Under the pieces are notes generated by a model. The model was given only the letters and a program-made list of their open reading frames with translations. It was not told the DNA's origin and ran no database searches. Positions 23,873 to 32,325 of a stretch of 64,000 nt of DNA are shown one piece after another (the stretch's first letter is position 1; each line of letters begins with the position of its first letter). Source of the stretch: Clostridium aciditolerans (GTDB lineage: Bacteria > Bacillota > Clostridia > Clostridiales > Clostridiaceae). The stretch is from contig NZ_JAEEGB010000006.1 of the NCBI RefSeq assembly GCF_016316925.1, positions 277,037 to 341,036 of the forward strand, given 5' to 3'. A program made the position numbers and the translations under genes.

Positions 23873-25042
23873 TTATTGAAGCTTTTTTCTCTCATAAATA
23901 ACTTCCCCATTTATAATTGTTATTACAACTTTTGTATTTATCATATCCAGTGGATCGCCATTTAATATAATTATATCTGCATCGTATCCTACTTCTAATT
24001 TTCCAATTCTATCATCACACTCAAGCATTTGTGCTGCATTGATTGTTATCGATTTTAACGCATCTAGAGGTTTTAAACCTTCCGAAACTGCAAGCAAAGC
24101 CACTGATCTTAGCTGATCTATAGAATTATATGGATGATCTGTTATAAGCGCTATTTTAACACCTGCCTCTACTAAATGAAGTGCAGAACTGTAGTTTCGT
24201 TTTCTAAGCTCCATCTTTATTCTCGGTGTTAATATCGGTCCAAAGGCTATAGGTATATTTTTCTCTATTAAATAATCACTGATGAGATGAGCTTCAGTGC
24301 CATGTTCAATAACAAGCTTTTTTATGTTAAATTCCTCTGCTATTCTTATAACTGAAACTATATCATCAGCACGGTGAGCGTGGGCTCTTAAAGTCAATTC
24401 CCCCTTTAGCAATGGAACAACAGCCTCAAGTCTAATGTCTCTTTCTCTAAGCTTACCCTGTTCCTTTTCAACCATGTAATCCTGCGCTCTCATAAACAAC
24501 TCTCGTATTAAAGAGGTTACCCCCATTCTGGTTACAGGACACTTTCCACTATTGCCATAACACGACATAGGGTCTTCTCCTAAGGCTATTTTAAGTCCAT
24601 ATGGATTTTTAACTATCATTTTATCAATTATTCTTCCATATGTCTTTAATACTGTATTTAAACCTCCAACAGCATTGTTACTTCCTGGCCCACTCATAAC
24701 ACAAGTAACACCGGCTCTCACTGCATCTTTAAATGAAATGTCGAGAGGGTTTATACCGTCTATTGCTCTTAGGTGCGGAGTTACTGGGTTTGAGGTTTCA
24801 TTGTTATCTATACCTAACTTCCCAGTAGCCTCCTCTATTATACCCATATGCGTATGACAGTCTATGAATCCAGGTAGTGCGTAATGTTCTTTAACATCAA
24901 TAACTCTTAATTTATCTGATTCAAAATTTATATTAACAGCTATCTGTTCTATTTTCCCATTTCTCAACAAGATATCTTTTTTCGATTTGCTGTAGTTATC
25001 AAAATTTATTAATACACAATTTTTTAGCAATATAGGCTGCAT
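23873..25042 (-). CDS. Amidohydrolase (imidazolonepropionase-like)
   Basis: 389 residues. Metal-dependent hydrolase of the amidohydrolase superfamily: PGFIDCHTHMG (metal His pair), later His residues in LTLRAHAHRADD and LVIEHGTEAH, and the catalytic Asp in ALITDHPYNS. The end matches the typical IGKLEVGYDADIIILNGDPL closure of the beta-sandwich. Cytosolic. The substrate is unknown; relatives act on cyclic amides, dipeptides or isoaspartyl compounds. GAGGTG precedes the ATG. Confidence 0.88.
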   Translation of the reverse strand: MQPILLKNCVLINFDNYSKSKKDILLRNGKIEQIAVNINFESDKLRVIDVKEHYALPGFIDCHTHMGIIEEATGKLGIDNNETSNPVTPHLRAIDGINPLDISFKDAVRAGVTCVMSGPGSNNAVGGLNTVLKTYGRIIDKMIVKNPYGLKIALGEDPMSCYGNSGKCPVTRMGVTSLIRELFMRAQDYMVEKEQGKLRERDIRLEAVVPLLKGELTLRAHAHRADDIVSVIRIAEEFNIKKLVIEHGTEAHLISDYLIEKNIPIAFGPILTPRIKMELRKRNYSSALHLVEAGVKIALITDHPYNSIDQLRSVALLAVSEGLKPLDALKSITINAAQMLECDDRIGKLEVGYDADIIILNGDPLDMINTKVVITIINGEVIYERKKLQ

Positions 25043-25205
25043 GCTTTCACCTCATAATTTGCTGTAATGATTTCTTCGATCATATAGACTTCTAAAGTCT
25101 ATTATTTACTTAAAATGTTTCATTATACATATAATATACTCGTAACTGAACTCTATTCTGAAAATAGCAAATGAGAGGCTACTTAAGAGGTGAAATCTAT
25201 TTAAA

Positions 25206-25667
25206 CTAAGATACTTTTACCTTCTTTTTCTCTAAATAATTTAAAAATAGTTTATCTATACAAATACCCAAAGTTACTAAAACAACACCCAAAAACTTAA
25301 CACATGAAAACTTTCCACTAATTATTATATCTACTACAAATCCAGTAGCTAATTGACCGATTAAAATTAAAATTGTTGAGTACGTCACTGGAATCTTTGG
25401 CAGCGAAATAATTGTCAACACTAATGCTGCCAATCCAAAAACTCCACCTAAGTATACCCATGTCGGAACTGACTTCATAATGCTTAAGCTAAAGATATTA
25501 TTACTCCTTATTATAAGGACAACTAGTATTGAAATAACTGATGCCACAACATAATTTACTAAAGTTCCATTAAGTAATCCTATTCTTTCTGATAACTTAA
25601 AGTTAATCATCTTAGAAATTACTGCTATAAATCCACTTACAAGTGCTAGCACTAATCCAACTACCAT
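25206..25667 (-). CDS. DUF606/YdcZ-type DMT transporter subunit 2
   Basis: 153 residues, five TM segments, of the short DMT family DUF606 (GLVLALVSGFIAVISKMINFKLSERIGLLNGTLVNYVVASVIS). These five-TM proteins are commonly encoded in pairs that form a dimeric permease; a sister gene lies 43 bases upstream. GAGGTG precedes the ATG. Substrate unknown. Confidence 0.8.
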   Translation of the reverse strand: MVVGLVLALVSGFIAVISKMINFKLSERIGLLNGTLVNYVVASVISILVVLIIRSNNIFSLSIMKSVPTWVYLGGVFGLAALVLTIISLPKIPVTYSTILILIGQLATGFVVDIIISGKFSCVKFLGVVLVTLGICIDKLFLNYLEKKKVKVS

Positions 25668-25710
25668 GTATCCACCTCTATTCTTATTAAAAGTTCATGT
25701 AATCTACTAT

Positions 25711-26130
25711 TTATTTTATTATTAAATATAAACCTATAAAGATAATTATAAAAACCGGCAATCTCTGTACTTTGAATTTAACTTTTTTTACTCCAAAGAA
25801 TCCAAAGTGATCTACTAATGCTGAAATTACTATTTGTCCTAATAATGATAGTGCTATCGTTAACGTAGCTCCTACTAGTTTAAAACTAAGGCTATTTGCT
25901 GAGACTAAAATAACCCCTAATATACCAGCGGAATATAGTAAAAAAGATTCTTTTCCAAATTCTATAGACTGTTTTTTAACTATTTTTATATATAAAACTA
26001 ATAAAATTACTCCAATAATATGAACAAAAAAGCTAATTTCAAATACATTCAAATAATTACTTAATAATCCATTCAATGTTATCATTATAGATAAAAAAAT
26101 TCCTGCTGTTATTGCTAAAATCACATTCAT
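25711..26130 (-). CDS. DUF606/YdcZ-type DMT transporter subunit 1
   Basis: 139 residues, five TM segments, start MNVILAITAGIFLSIMITLNGLLSNYL. Paralogous to the following gene, so the two probably make a heterodimer. Its ATG overlaps the regulator's stop (ATGA), indicating translational coupling in a Crp-regulator/transporter operon. Confidence 0.8.
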   Translation of the reverse strand: MNVILAITAGIFLSIMITLNGLLSNYLNVFEISFFVHIIGVILLVLYIKIVKKQSIEFGKESFLLYSAGILGVILVSANSLSFKLVGATLTIALSLLGQIVISALVDHFGFFGVKKVKFKVQRLPVFIIIFIGLYLIIK

Positions 26131-26774
26131 TGTAGTAACCTCACCTCCTGATTTTTTAGTTTTTCTAAATCAATAATTATAATTTTCCCATCTTGATATT
26201 CTAAAATATTTTCCCGCTTCAATTTATTAATTATCCTATTAATACTTCTGATCGATGCAGCTAAATCTTCTGATATTAATTCTTTTGATATAAGTATGCT
26301 ATCAGATTTATTTTTACTATATAGATTTAAAACCAACCGTACAAATTTATACTCAAGATTATAAAATACATCATTAGATGACTTTTCTATTTTTGAATAA
26401 AGTTTACTACTAAGTTTATTTATAATAAACATTGAAAAGCTTGTATCTATTTCTACCCATTTTATATATGTTTTTCTAGGAACCATTAACACTTCACAAT
26501 CTGATAGAGCCTCAACTGTACAGATATATGGCTTATTGTTTGATAGCTCGAGCTCTCCGTAAATCTCTTCCGGTCCAATAATAAGTTGTAAATAATTTGT
26601 TCCTAATATAGAGGTTCTATATATTTTATTAGTTCCTTTTAGCAATATATGAAAATGTCTAGCTTCAAAGCCTTGTTTCACCATTTTGTCTCCCTTTTTA
26701 AAGTTTTTAACAATAAACTTTTTCTTTATTTCACTTGGACAATTTTCAATTATATCTAAAATGTTTTTCCTCAT
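26127..26774 (-). CDS. Crp/Fnr family transcriptional regulator
   Basis: 215 residues: cyclic-nucleotide-binding-like beta barrel (about 15-120; GDKMVKQGFEARHFHILLKGTNKIY, GPEEIYGELEL) and a winged helix (about 150-205; ISEDLAASIRSINRIINKLKRENIL). No Cys cluster for an Fe-S centre, so it is not a classical Fnr. It is the first gene of an operon with two DUF606 transporters and likely controls it together with a palindrome at 26822-26835. Confidence 0.88.
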   Translation of the reverse strand: MRKNILDIIENCPSEIKKKFIVKNFKKGDKMVKQGFEARHFHILLKGTNKIYRTSILGTNYLQLIIGPEEIYGELELSNNKPYICTVEALSDCEVLMVPRKTYIKWVEIDTSFSMFIINKLSSKLYSKIEKSSNDVFYNLEYKFVRLVLNLYSKNKSDSILISKELISEDLAASIRSINRIINKLKRENILEYQDGKIIIIDLEKLKNQEVRLLQ

Positions 26775-26821
26775 CTTATCCCTCCTGTAATAGATACTAC
26801 ATTATAAGTTAAAGCAGTTAA

Positions 26822-26835
26822 AGGACATTTGTCCT
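26822..26835. promoter_or_regulatory. Palindromic operator candidate upstream of the Crp-family gene
   Basis: AGGACATTTGTCCT, a perfect inverted repeat apart from the central pair, about 48 bases before the start codon. Suitable for a dimeric autoregulator. Confidence 0.5.
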
Positions 26836-26946
26836 AAGATAGTATTTTTGTATTTCAACGAATTATGCTTTCATATTAATCACAACTCTATAAAATACTC
26901 ATATTATAATTAATGAATTAACTTTATTTCAATATTTTCTCAAAGC

Positions 26947-27006
26947 AAAAGTAAAGATTTAAAACTTAACTTCATCATAGTTAAGTATATAACCTTTACT
27001 TTTTTA
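26947..27006 (+). terminator. Terminator-like leader hairpin of the short satD-like gene
   Basis: Nested arms AAAAGTAAAG/CTTTACTTTT and ACTTAACT/AGTTAAGT, ending in TTTTTT, directly before the AGGAGG site. No plus-strand gene lies upstream, so it may attenuate the gene at 27020. Confidence 0.5.
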
Positions 27007-27019
27007 ATAGGAGGTATTT

Positions 27020-27418
27020 ATGTTGTATTGTACCTTGATTTGTGACCTTAAATCTTCTAGAAAACTAAAAAACAGAGAAGAAATACAATATAAAATTATT
27101 GATATGTTAAAAAAATCTAATATAGAATTTGAAAATATCATTGCATCTCCATTCTTAATAACCACTGGCGATGAATGGCAAGGACTTTTAAAATATCCTT
27201 GTGATTATAAGAAACTGATAGATTTTTTCAAAAGTTTTATCCCAGGTATACAATTTTATACTGGAATAGGTATTGGAGATATATGCATCCATAATTTTGA
27301 GTTAACTGTAAATCAATTGGATGGACCTTCTTTTTACAGAGCAAGAGAGGCCTTAAAATATGCTAAAAGAAATAATTTACCCTTAGTTATTTTATTTGAT
27401 AACTGGAATAACCTGTAA
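27020..27418 (+). CDS. Short SatD-like protein (N-terminal domain only)
   Basis: 132 residues. It matches the first half of the 255-residue SatD protein encoded at 28242-29009: LICDLKSSRKLKNREEIQ versus INIDIAGSRKLKNRQVIQ, ASPFLITTGDEWQGLL versus AAPISITLGDEWQIVL, and a FYTGIGIGDI strand. The C-terminal HTH half is absent. The early Asp and the GDE motif at a predicted turn recall palm-type nucleotide cyclases. Its 3' end overlaps the convergent DUF3307 gene by 27 bases. Confidence 0.65.
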   Translation: MLYCTLICDLKSSRKLKNREEIQYKIIDMLKKSNIEFENIIASPFLITTGDEWQGLLKYPCDYKKLIDFFKSFIPGIQFYTGIGIGDICIHNFELTVNQLDGPSFYRAREALKYAKRNNLPLVILFDNWNNL

Positions 27419-28240
27419 TGTTTTTATTATTATACCTCCTGAAATTGCTAAAATAAAACTTATAAAAGTACCTATAATAAAATATTCAGCAAAGTTGCTG
27501 TCATCCATTTTTTTAAATCTTGCAATTGATTTTGCAGTAAGTACAAAACCTACCATAGAGGGTTGTCCAATAGCCATTACTAAAAGTATAAAAATTCGCT
27601 CTAATATTCCTATCGTAAATCCACCATTTGGACTTCCTATATCTGTTTCTTTAACACTTTTAACTATTACAAGTTTTTTATCTATAAGCTTTCTATATAG
27701 TTTTAAATTTATAGCTTGGATATACTTACGTATGAATACCCCAGTCCCCCAAGTACATGATAAAAAAATGATACCTACTATAAGCCATCTATCTAACATT
27801 CTAATATTGTAAGGATAATTGTTAATAATACTAATTAATAGATTTGAAATATTGCTGATATTTAAATCAGACGTAAGCATAACTATTATTGAAATATGTA
27901 TTAACTGATCTGTTATGAATATAAAAATACTACTTTCAAAAGAAGGTTTTAATTTAACTATAAAAGTCTTTATTTCATCAATTATAGAGTGTAAGAAGGC
28001 TATACAAAACAAAATTTCAAAATAATATATATAATTAAGTTTTGAAGATTTATATATACTAATATATATAATTAAAATAAGAAGCATTGTACAAAAATGA
28101 GTAAGCCCATGTATTGCATTTCCGATTAGACTATCTTTAAAACTTTTACTAAATCTCATATTTAAGATATATTGACTTTGAAAGATGAAATCGCAAATTA
28201 AATGACTTATAATAAGTAATAGAAGAATACTTAAATTCAT
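27392..28240 (-). CDS. DUF3307 family membrane protein
   Basis: 282 residues, about seven TM segments; the start LLLLIISHLICDFIFQSQYILNMRF and the HGLTHFC segment are typical of DUF3307. It begins one base after the SatD stop codon, so the pair is translationally coupled; SatD-DUF3307 pairing is known from other firmicutes, but function is not. The conserved intramembrane His/Asp residues (HLICDF, NAIHGLTHF, HSIIDEIK) could form a metal site or active site. Confidence 0.78.
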   Translation of the reverse strand: MNLSILLLLIISHLICDFIFQSQYILNMRFSKSFKDSLIGNAIHGLTHFCTMLLILIIYISIYKSSKLNYIYYFEILFCIAFLHSIIDEIKTFIVKLKPSFESSIFIFITDQLIHISIIVMLTSDLNISNISNLLISIINNYPYNIRMLDRWLIVGIIFLSCTWGTGVFIRKYIQAINLKLYRKLIDKKLVIVKSVKETDIGSPNGGFTIGILERIFILLVMAIGQPSMVGFVLTAKSIARFKKMDDSNFAEYFIIGTFISFILAISGGIIIKTLQVIPVIK

Positions 28241-28241
28241 T

Positions 28242-29009
28242 TTATATATCCTTTCTTATTTTGCAATAGGAATCTATTAGACATTCTATAATAAAATTAT
28301 TATTATTAATTACAAAATAATTAGAAGCATTTAGCTTTTGACTAATATCTGCTTTAGAAATACCTGGTACTTGTTTAATTATATTATTATATGATCCTAA
28401 TTCTTCATATAATTCTATTATTTCTAATTGTTTATTCGTTATTTTATGTTTTAGAATCTCATTATTTTCAATTAGAGTATTGATAATTTTATTTATAGAC
28501 AAATCGTATCCTTTTTCTTCACTAGTAGTAAGTGCTATCTCACTAAATATAAGGGCTTTCTTCATAAACTCATTTATAAAAGAAACTCCTTCAGCATTAA
28601 AATATATATTATTATTTTTGCTATTCAATTTTTTGTTATAATATCTATTTTTATTTTTTACTATATTTAATGCTTCTCTTGCTTTAATAAAGCATTCACC
28701 ATCCATTGATGCTGTATCCTCATATATATTAGTACTAATCTCTCCTATACCAACTCCTGCATATATATTTATGTTTTTCTTTTTTAAAAATCTTTGAAAT
28801 ATATTTATAACATAATAACTTTTATTGGGATTCTTTAAAACAATTTGCCACTCATCTCCTAAAGTAATTGATATGGGGGCTGCCAATATGTCTTTGAATT
28901 CAATATTTAACTTTTGTATGTAAAACTTTAAATCCTCTTGTATAACTTGCCTATTTTTTAATTTTCTTGACCCAGCTATATCTATGTTTATAACGCTAAA
29001 TAAATTCAT
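28242..29009 (-). CDS. SatD family protein (palm-like domain plus helix-turn-helix)
   Basis: 255 residues. N-terminal domain (about 1-125): FSVINIDIAGSRKLKNRQ, AAPISITLGDEWQIVL, IYAGVGIGEI, GECFIKAREALN. C-terminal helical part (about 150-250) with an HTH-like stretch (NNIIKQVPGISKADISQKLNAS). SatD was named from the Streptococcus mutans sat operon; its activity is not established. A GDE motif after a beta strand, with an Asp in the first strand, is the arrangement of cyclase/GGDEF palm domains. Operon with the DUF3307 gene. Confidence 0.75.
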   Translation of the reverse strand: MNLFSVINIDIAGSRKLKNRQVIQEDLKFYIQKLNIEFKDILAAPISITLGDEWQIVLKNPNKSYYVINIFQRFLKKKNINIYAGVGIGEISTNIYEDTASMDGECFIKAREALNIVKNKNRYYNKKLNSKNNNIYFNAEGVSFINEFMKKALIFSEIALTTSEEKGYDLSINKIINTLIENNEILKHKITNKQLEIIELYEELGSYNNIIKQVPGISKADISQKLNASNYFVINNNNFIIECLIDSYCKIRKDI

Positions 29010-29176
29010 TTTATCATCACCTTAAAATATTTTCATCTAAATTGATTTTTATAATTAAAATTATATCATAAACCAATTAATTTATATATTTACCATTTTT
29101 TATGCTTATTAAACCTTTAAGGTAAAATCTTATTAGTAACTATCATAACCTCTATTATGTATTTTAACATTTTAGC

Positions 29177-29205
29177 TTGACAATAACCCATGTTATAACT
29201 ATTAT
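29177..29205 (+). promoter_or_regulatory. SigA promoter of the Rrf2 gene
   Basis: TTGACA, 17-base spacer, TATTAT. Two related 23-base stretches (29137-29159 and 29184-29206, TAAC...TATTATG) overlap or flank it and may be operators. Confidence 0.75.
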
Positions 29206-29229
29206 GATTACATTAAGAGGTGAGAATAA

Positions 29230-29652
29230 ATGAAAAAATTAAGCAGTCGTTTTTCAATTGCTGTACATATTTTAATTTTATCAGCAATTACAGATAAAAA
29301 TTGTACATCAGAATTTATTGCTTCAAGTGTAAATACTAACCCTGTTTTAATTCGCAGAATTATAGGATTTTTAAAAAAATCAGACCTTGTCAATGTTCAA
29401 GCAGGCACCGGCGGAACATTCCTTCAGAAAGCCCCTTCTGAAATAACACTACTTGATGTATACAATGCAGTTGAAGTTACTGAAGATAACAGGCTTTTTA
29501 ATTTCCACAAAGGTAACATAAAATGTAAGGTTGGTGCTAATATTGAATCTATATTAGGTGCTTCCTTTAGAAATGCTCAAAATGCAATGGAAAATGAGCT
29601 AAAAAAGGTAACTATACAAAATATAATAGATGGAATAAATGAAATTCCGTAA
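29230..29652 (+). CDS. Rrf2 family transcriptional regulator (YwnA-like)
   Basis: 140 residues. Winged helix (LSSRFSIAVHILILSAIT ... TSEFIASSVNTNPVLIRRIIGFLKKSDLVNVQAGTGGTFL) followed by a dimerisation helix. Only one Cys sits in the region where IscR/NsrR bind Fe-S with three, so it probably has no cluster. Convergent with a PNPOx-fold flavoprotein gene that may be a target. GAGGTG lies 9 bases before the ATG. Confidence 0.87.
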   Translation: MKKLSSRFSIAVHILILSAITDKNCTSEFIASSVNTNPVLIRRIIGFLKKSDLVNVQAGTGGTFLQKAPSEITLLDVYNAVEVTEDNRLFNFHKGNIKCKVGANIESILGASFRNAQNAMENELKKVTIQNIIDGINEIP

Positions 29653-29683
29653 ATTTTATCATGGGAAAACTGTGAAATTAAAT

Positions 29684-29752
29684 AAATACAAAAGCATAAC
29701 ATAAAAGTAAGAATATCTAGTATATTTACTTTATATTATGCTTCTGTATTTG
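29684..29752. terminator. Long two-part hairpin between convergent genes
   Basis: AAATACAAAAGCATAA with TTATGCTTCTGTATTT outside, and AAAGTAA with TTACTTT inside. It separates the Rrf2 gene from the convergent PNPOx gene. Confidence 0.6.
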
Positions 29753-29802
29753 TATAATAATTTGCTGTTACTGACAACTTTTATATTAAAATCTGCAAAA
29801 TA

Positions 29803-30207
29803 TTAGAATTTTATTATTTCAAAAGGTTCAAATCCCTTACTAATCTTAATTTCTCCGCTTTCTATATAAAAAATTTCAAAAATCGGATTAGATGCACTTT
29901 TATACATACCCTGAACTACAGGTGAAAATTTAGCAAAAGCTTCTTCTTTTTGCTCATTATCAGTCACAAAAATTGCCTTACCTGAGATTCTAACGTTATA
30001 TTCATTGCTGGCACACGCAAACGCTACTTGCGGATTAGCTTGCATTTGCTTATAAACATCTTTTGTATTTGCTGTACCAAAATAAAATCTGTTTCCTTTT
30101 GCAAACTGAAACTGCCATCCTCTAACCTCAAGCTGTTCTCCATTCGTTGTTGCAAAATATCCTGCTGTTCCATCAGCTAAAATCTCTTTAACTTGTTCAA
30201 TAGTCAT
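29803..30207 (-). CDS. Pyridoxamine 5'-phosphate oxidase-fold flavoprotein
   Basis: 134 residues from ATG 30207 (GGAGG 8 bases upstream; an in-frame TTG at 30222 overlaps this site). The sequence is a split-barrel FMN-binding protein: GYFATTNGEQLEVRGWQFQF, RFYFGTANTKDVYKQMQANPQVAFACAS and NVRISGKAIFV. It is too short for true PdxH, so probably a general FMN or F420-type reductase. Convergent with the Rrf2 regulator. Confidence 0.85.
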   Translation of the reverse strand: MTIEQVKEILADGTAGYFATTNGEQLEVRGWQFQFAKGNRFYFGTANTKDVYKQMQANPQVAFACASNEYNVRISGKAIFVTDNEQKEEAFAKFSPVVQGMYKSASNPIFEIFYIESGEIKISKGFEPFEIIKF

Positions 30208-30387
30208 ATTCTGTACCTCCAAAGCTTTATATTACCAAGAAAGTTTATTATATATTATTTTCATAAAAAATTTTTCAATTCAATTTCTTTCTTGTTGTAA
30301 CCATTATAGTTTCAACAAAAATATTTGTCAAGTATTAGTTTCTCTATATCTAAAGAGTATTACCAAACTCTTGTACTATAACTAAGA

Positions 30388-30416
30388 TTGACATTATTAT
30401 TTAGCAATAGTAATAT
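30388..30416 (+). promoter_or_regulatory. SigA promoter of corA
   Basis: TTGACA, 17-base spacer, TAATAT, about 43 bases before the start. Confidence 0.7.
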
Positions 30417-30458
30417 CTATATGTTATTTAATAATTAAAAACAACTTGGAGGATATAT

Positions 30459-31415
30459 ATGATTCATACATTAGCTATTACGAAGGATATGCAATTAAAA
30501 AAAGATTTGCCTCTCAATGAACTTGATGGAGCAAATATAAAGTGGTACTGGGTAGATTTCGATTCTTCTGACGAAAGTGAGTCTGTTTTACTAGATACTC
30601 ATTTTCACTTTCATCATTTAGCAATAGAAGATTGTCTCCATTTTCTCCAAAGACCAAAACTTGATTTCTATGATAATTATAATTTTTTTGTTCTTCATGC
30701 ATTAAATAATGATGGACTGACTCCTAGTGAAGTAGATCTATTCGTAGGAAACAATTTTATAGTATCCTATCATAAAACTCATCTTGAGGAAATTGAAGAA
30801 GTGCGATTAAAAATTAATACTACAGAGAACTCCTGGGGTGACGGCAGCATATATGTTTTTTATCAAATACTTGATAAACTAGTTGACCACTACTTCCCAG
30901 CTGTGTATAGACTTGAAGACCAAATAGATGTGATTGATGATAACGTAAAAAGAGCATCCTTGAGAAAACTTTTAGATAGAACTTTTGAGGTTCGTTCAGA
31001 TCTTCTAAGGTTAAGAAGAATAATTACTCAAATGCGTGATTTAGCATACAGAATTTTAAGTTCTGATCACTTAAAAGATATCAAAGAAAAACATATATAT
31101 TTTTCAGATGTATATGATCACCTTTTAAGACTTACAGAAATGATTGAATCAAGCTTAGCCCTAACATCCGAGCTTAGAGACAGCTATCTTTCGGTGAATT
31201 CTCATAAGATGAATAAAATAATGATGCTTCTAACTGTAGTTACTACAATATTCATTCCTCTTACATTCATAGTGGGTGTTTACGGAATGAACTTTAAATA
31301 TATGCCTGAGTTAGATCTCAAATATGGCTATTTTATAGTGCTAGGGATTATGCTGCTTATTGGATTCTTCATGTTTACATGGTTTAAAAGAAAAGGCTGG
31401 TTTGATATTGATTAA
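30459..31415 (+). CDS. corA: CorA-family divalent metal ion transporter
   Basis: 318 residues. Cytosolic funnel domain (about 1-250, with HFHFHHLAIEDCLHFLQRPKLDFYDNY) and two C-terminal TM helices. The selectivity motif YGMNF ends the first helix near residue 282. Positively charged C-terminus (FKRKGWFDID). Transports Mg2+ or, in some members, Co2+, Ni2+ or Zn2+. TTGGAGG lies 9 bases before ATG. The stop codon sits inside a terminator hairpin. Confidence 0.93.
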   Translation: MIHTLAITKDMQLKKDLPLNELDGANIKWYWVDFDSSDESESVLLDTHFHFHHLAIEDCLHFLQRPKLDFYDNYNFFVLHALNNDGLTPSEVDLFVGNNFIVSYHKTHLEEIEEVRLKINTTENSWGDGSIYVFYQILDKLVDHYFPAVYRLEDQIDVIDDNVKRASLRKLLDRTFEVRSDLLRLRRIITQMRDLAYRILSSDHLKDIKEKHIYFSDVYDHLLRLTEMIESSLALTSELRDSYLSVNSHKMNKIMMLLTVVTTIFIPLTFIVGVYGMNFKYMPELDLKYGYFIVLGIMLLIGFFMFTWFKRKGWFDID

Positions 31416-31440
31416 ATCAATATCAAACATTTTAAATTTA
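31400..31440 (+). terminator. Terminator overlapping the corA stop codon
   Basis: GTTTGATATTGAT and ATCAATATCAAAC pair perfectly around TAA, then ATTTTAAATTTATTTT. Confidence 0.7.
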
Positions 31441-31568
31441 TTTTACAATTCTTTATAGAATTTTTAAAATTACTTTAAATGATTTTTAATCTCTGTCTTT
31501 ATAATGAACTCATAACAAATAAGGATACGTAATCAAACGTTTCTTATTAATATAAGGAGGTCATTCTA

Positions 31569-32222
31569 ATGAACAAGATTAAACTTTTATATGATGTATT
31601 CAAAACTATGAAGGACAAAGAACTATTTAATGGAACAATTAGTGTAGACGCAGCTAAAGGTGATTCAAAGGTGTTATCATTCTCTAACAAATTTAACATT
31701 AATGTTGCTACTGGAGAAACAAAGACTGAAATAAGCAGTGAATTTGATTTAGAAGGCAAAAAAGCAAAACATCAAAGCAATACAGAGTTTAACATTAAGG
31801 ACTGCAAACATCATAAATTTCATCAGCATATGCATATGAAGCACCAAGATATTGGTAATCATTGCTGTGAGCATGGCAGTATAAAAGCAAAACTTTCAAA
31901 AATCACTTTTATACTTAATATCCTAAATAATCTTAAAGCTGATGGAAAAGATGAAAAAACAGTATTATCTCTTGACTTAAAGGAAGTAATTAAGGAAATT
32001 AAAGAACAGCACAAGGATTTAAATAATGAACATCAAAATTCATGTAAGCACCATATAAATGATCAACATGAGCATTGTGCGTGCATAAAAGAATTCCTGT
32101 GCTCTGACCATGATGAAGCTATATTAAATATATACATTAATAAAAATAATGAAGTGGAAAAAATAGAGGTTGATGCTAAGGGTGAAAATAGTCTTAATGT
32201 TTTAGTAAACTTAGCTTGGTAA
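31569..32222 (+). CDS. His/Cys-rich uncharacterised protein
   Basis: 217 residues. A beta-rich start (about 1-75; GTISVDAAKGDSKVLSFSNKF) resembles part of a lipoprotein-type sheet but has no signal peptide. It is followed by a His/Cys-rich region (KHHKFHQHMHMKHQDIGNHCCEH, about 78-100) and a second one (CKHHINDQHEHCACIKEFLCSDHD, about 158-182). Probably binds metals such as Zn, Ni or Cu. AAGGAGG before ATG, terminator after. A His-rich sensor kinase gene follows, suggesting a shared metal theme. Confidence 0.65.
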   Translation: MNKIKLLYDVFKTMKDKELFNGTISVDAAKGDSKVLSFSNKFNINVATGETKTEISSEFDLEGKKAKHQSNTEFNIKDCKHHKFHQHMHMKHQDIGNHCCEHGSIKAKLSKITFILNILNNLKADGKDEKTVLSLDLKEVIKEIKEQHKDLNNEHQNSCKHHINDQHEHCACIKEFLCSDHDEAILNIYINKNNEVEKIEVDAKGENSLNVLVNLAW

Positions 32223-32225
32223 ACA

Positions 32226-32271
32226 AATAACGGATGTAAACTAAAAATATTTACATCCGTTATTTGTTTTA
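32226..32271 (+). terminator. Strong terminator after the His/Cys-rich gene
   Basis: AAATAACGGATGTAAA and TTTACATCCGTTATTT form a 16-bp stem, followed by GTTTT. Confidence 0.85.
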
Positions 32272-32325
32272 AGTAAAAAGGTATTGTGGTAATATTAATA
32301 TAATTAAATTTAAAAGGTGATGACT

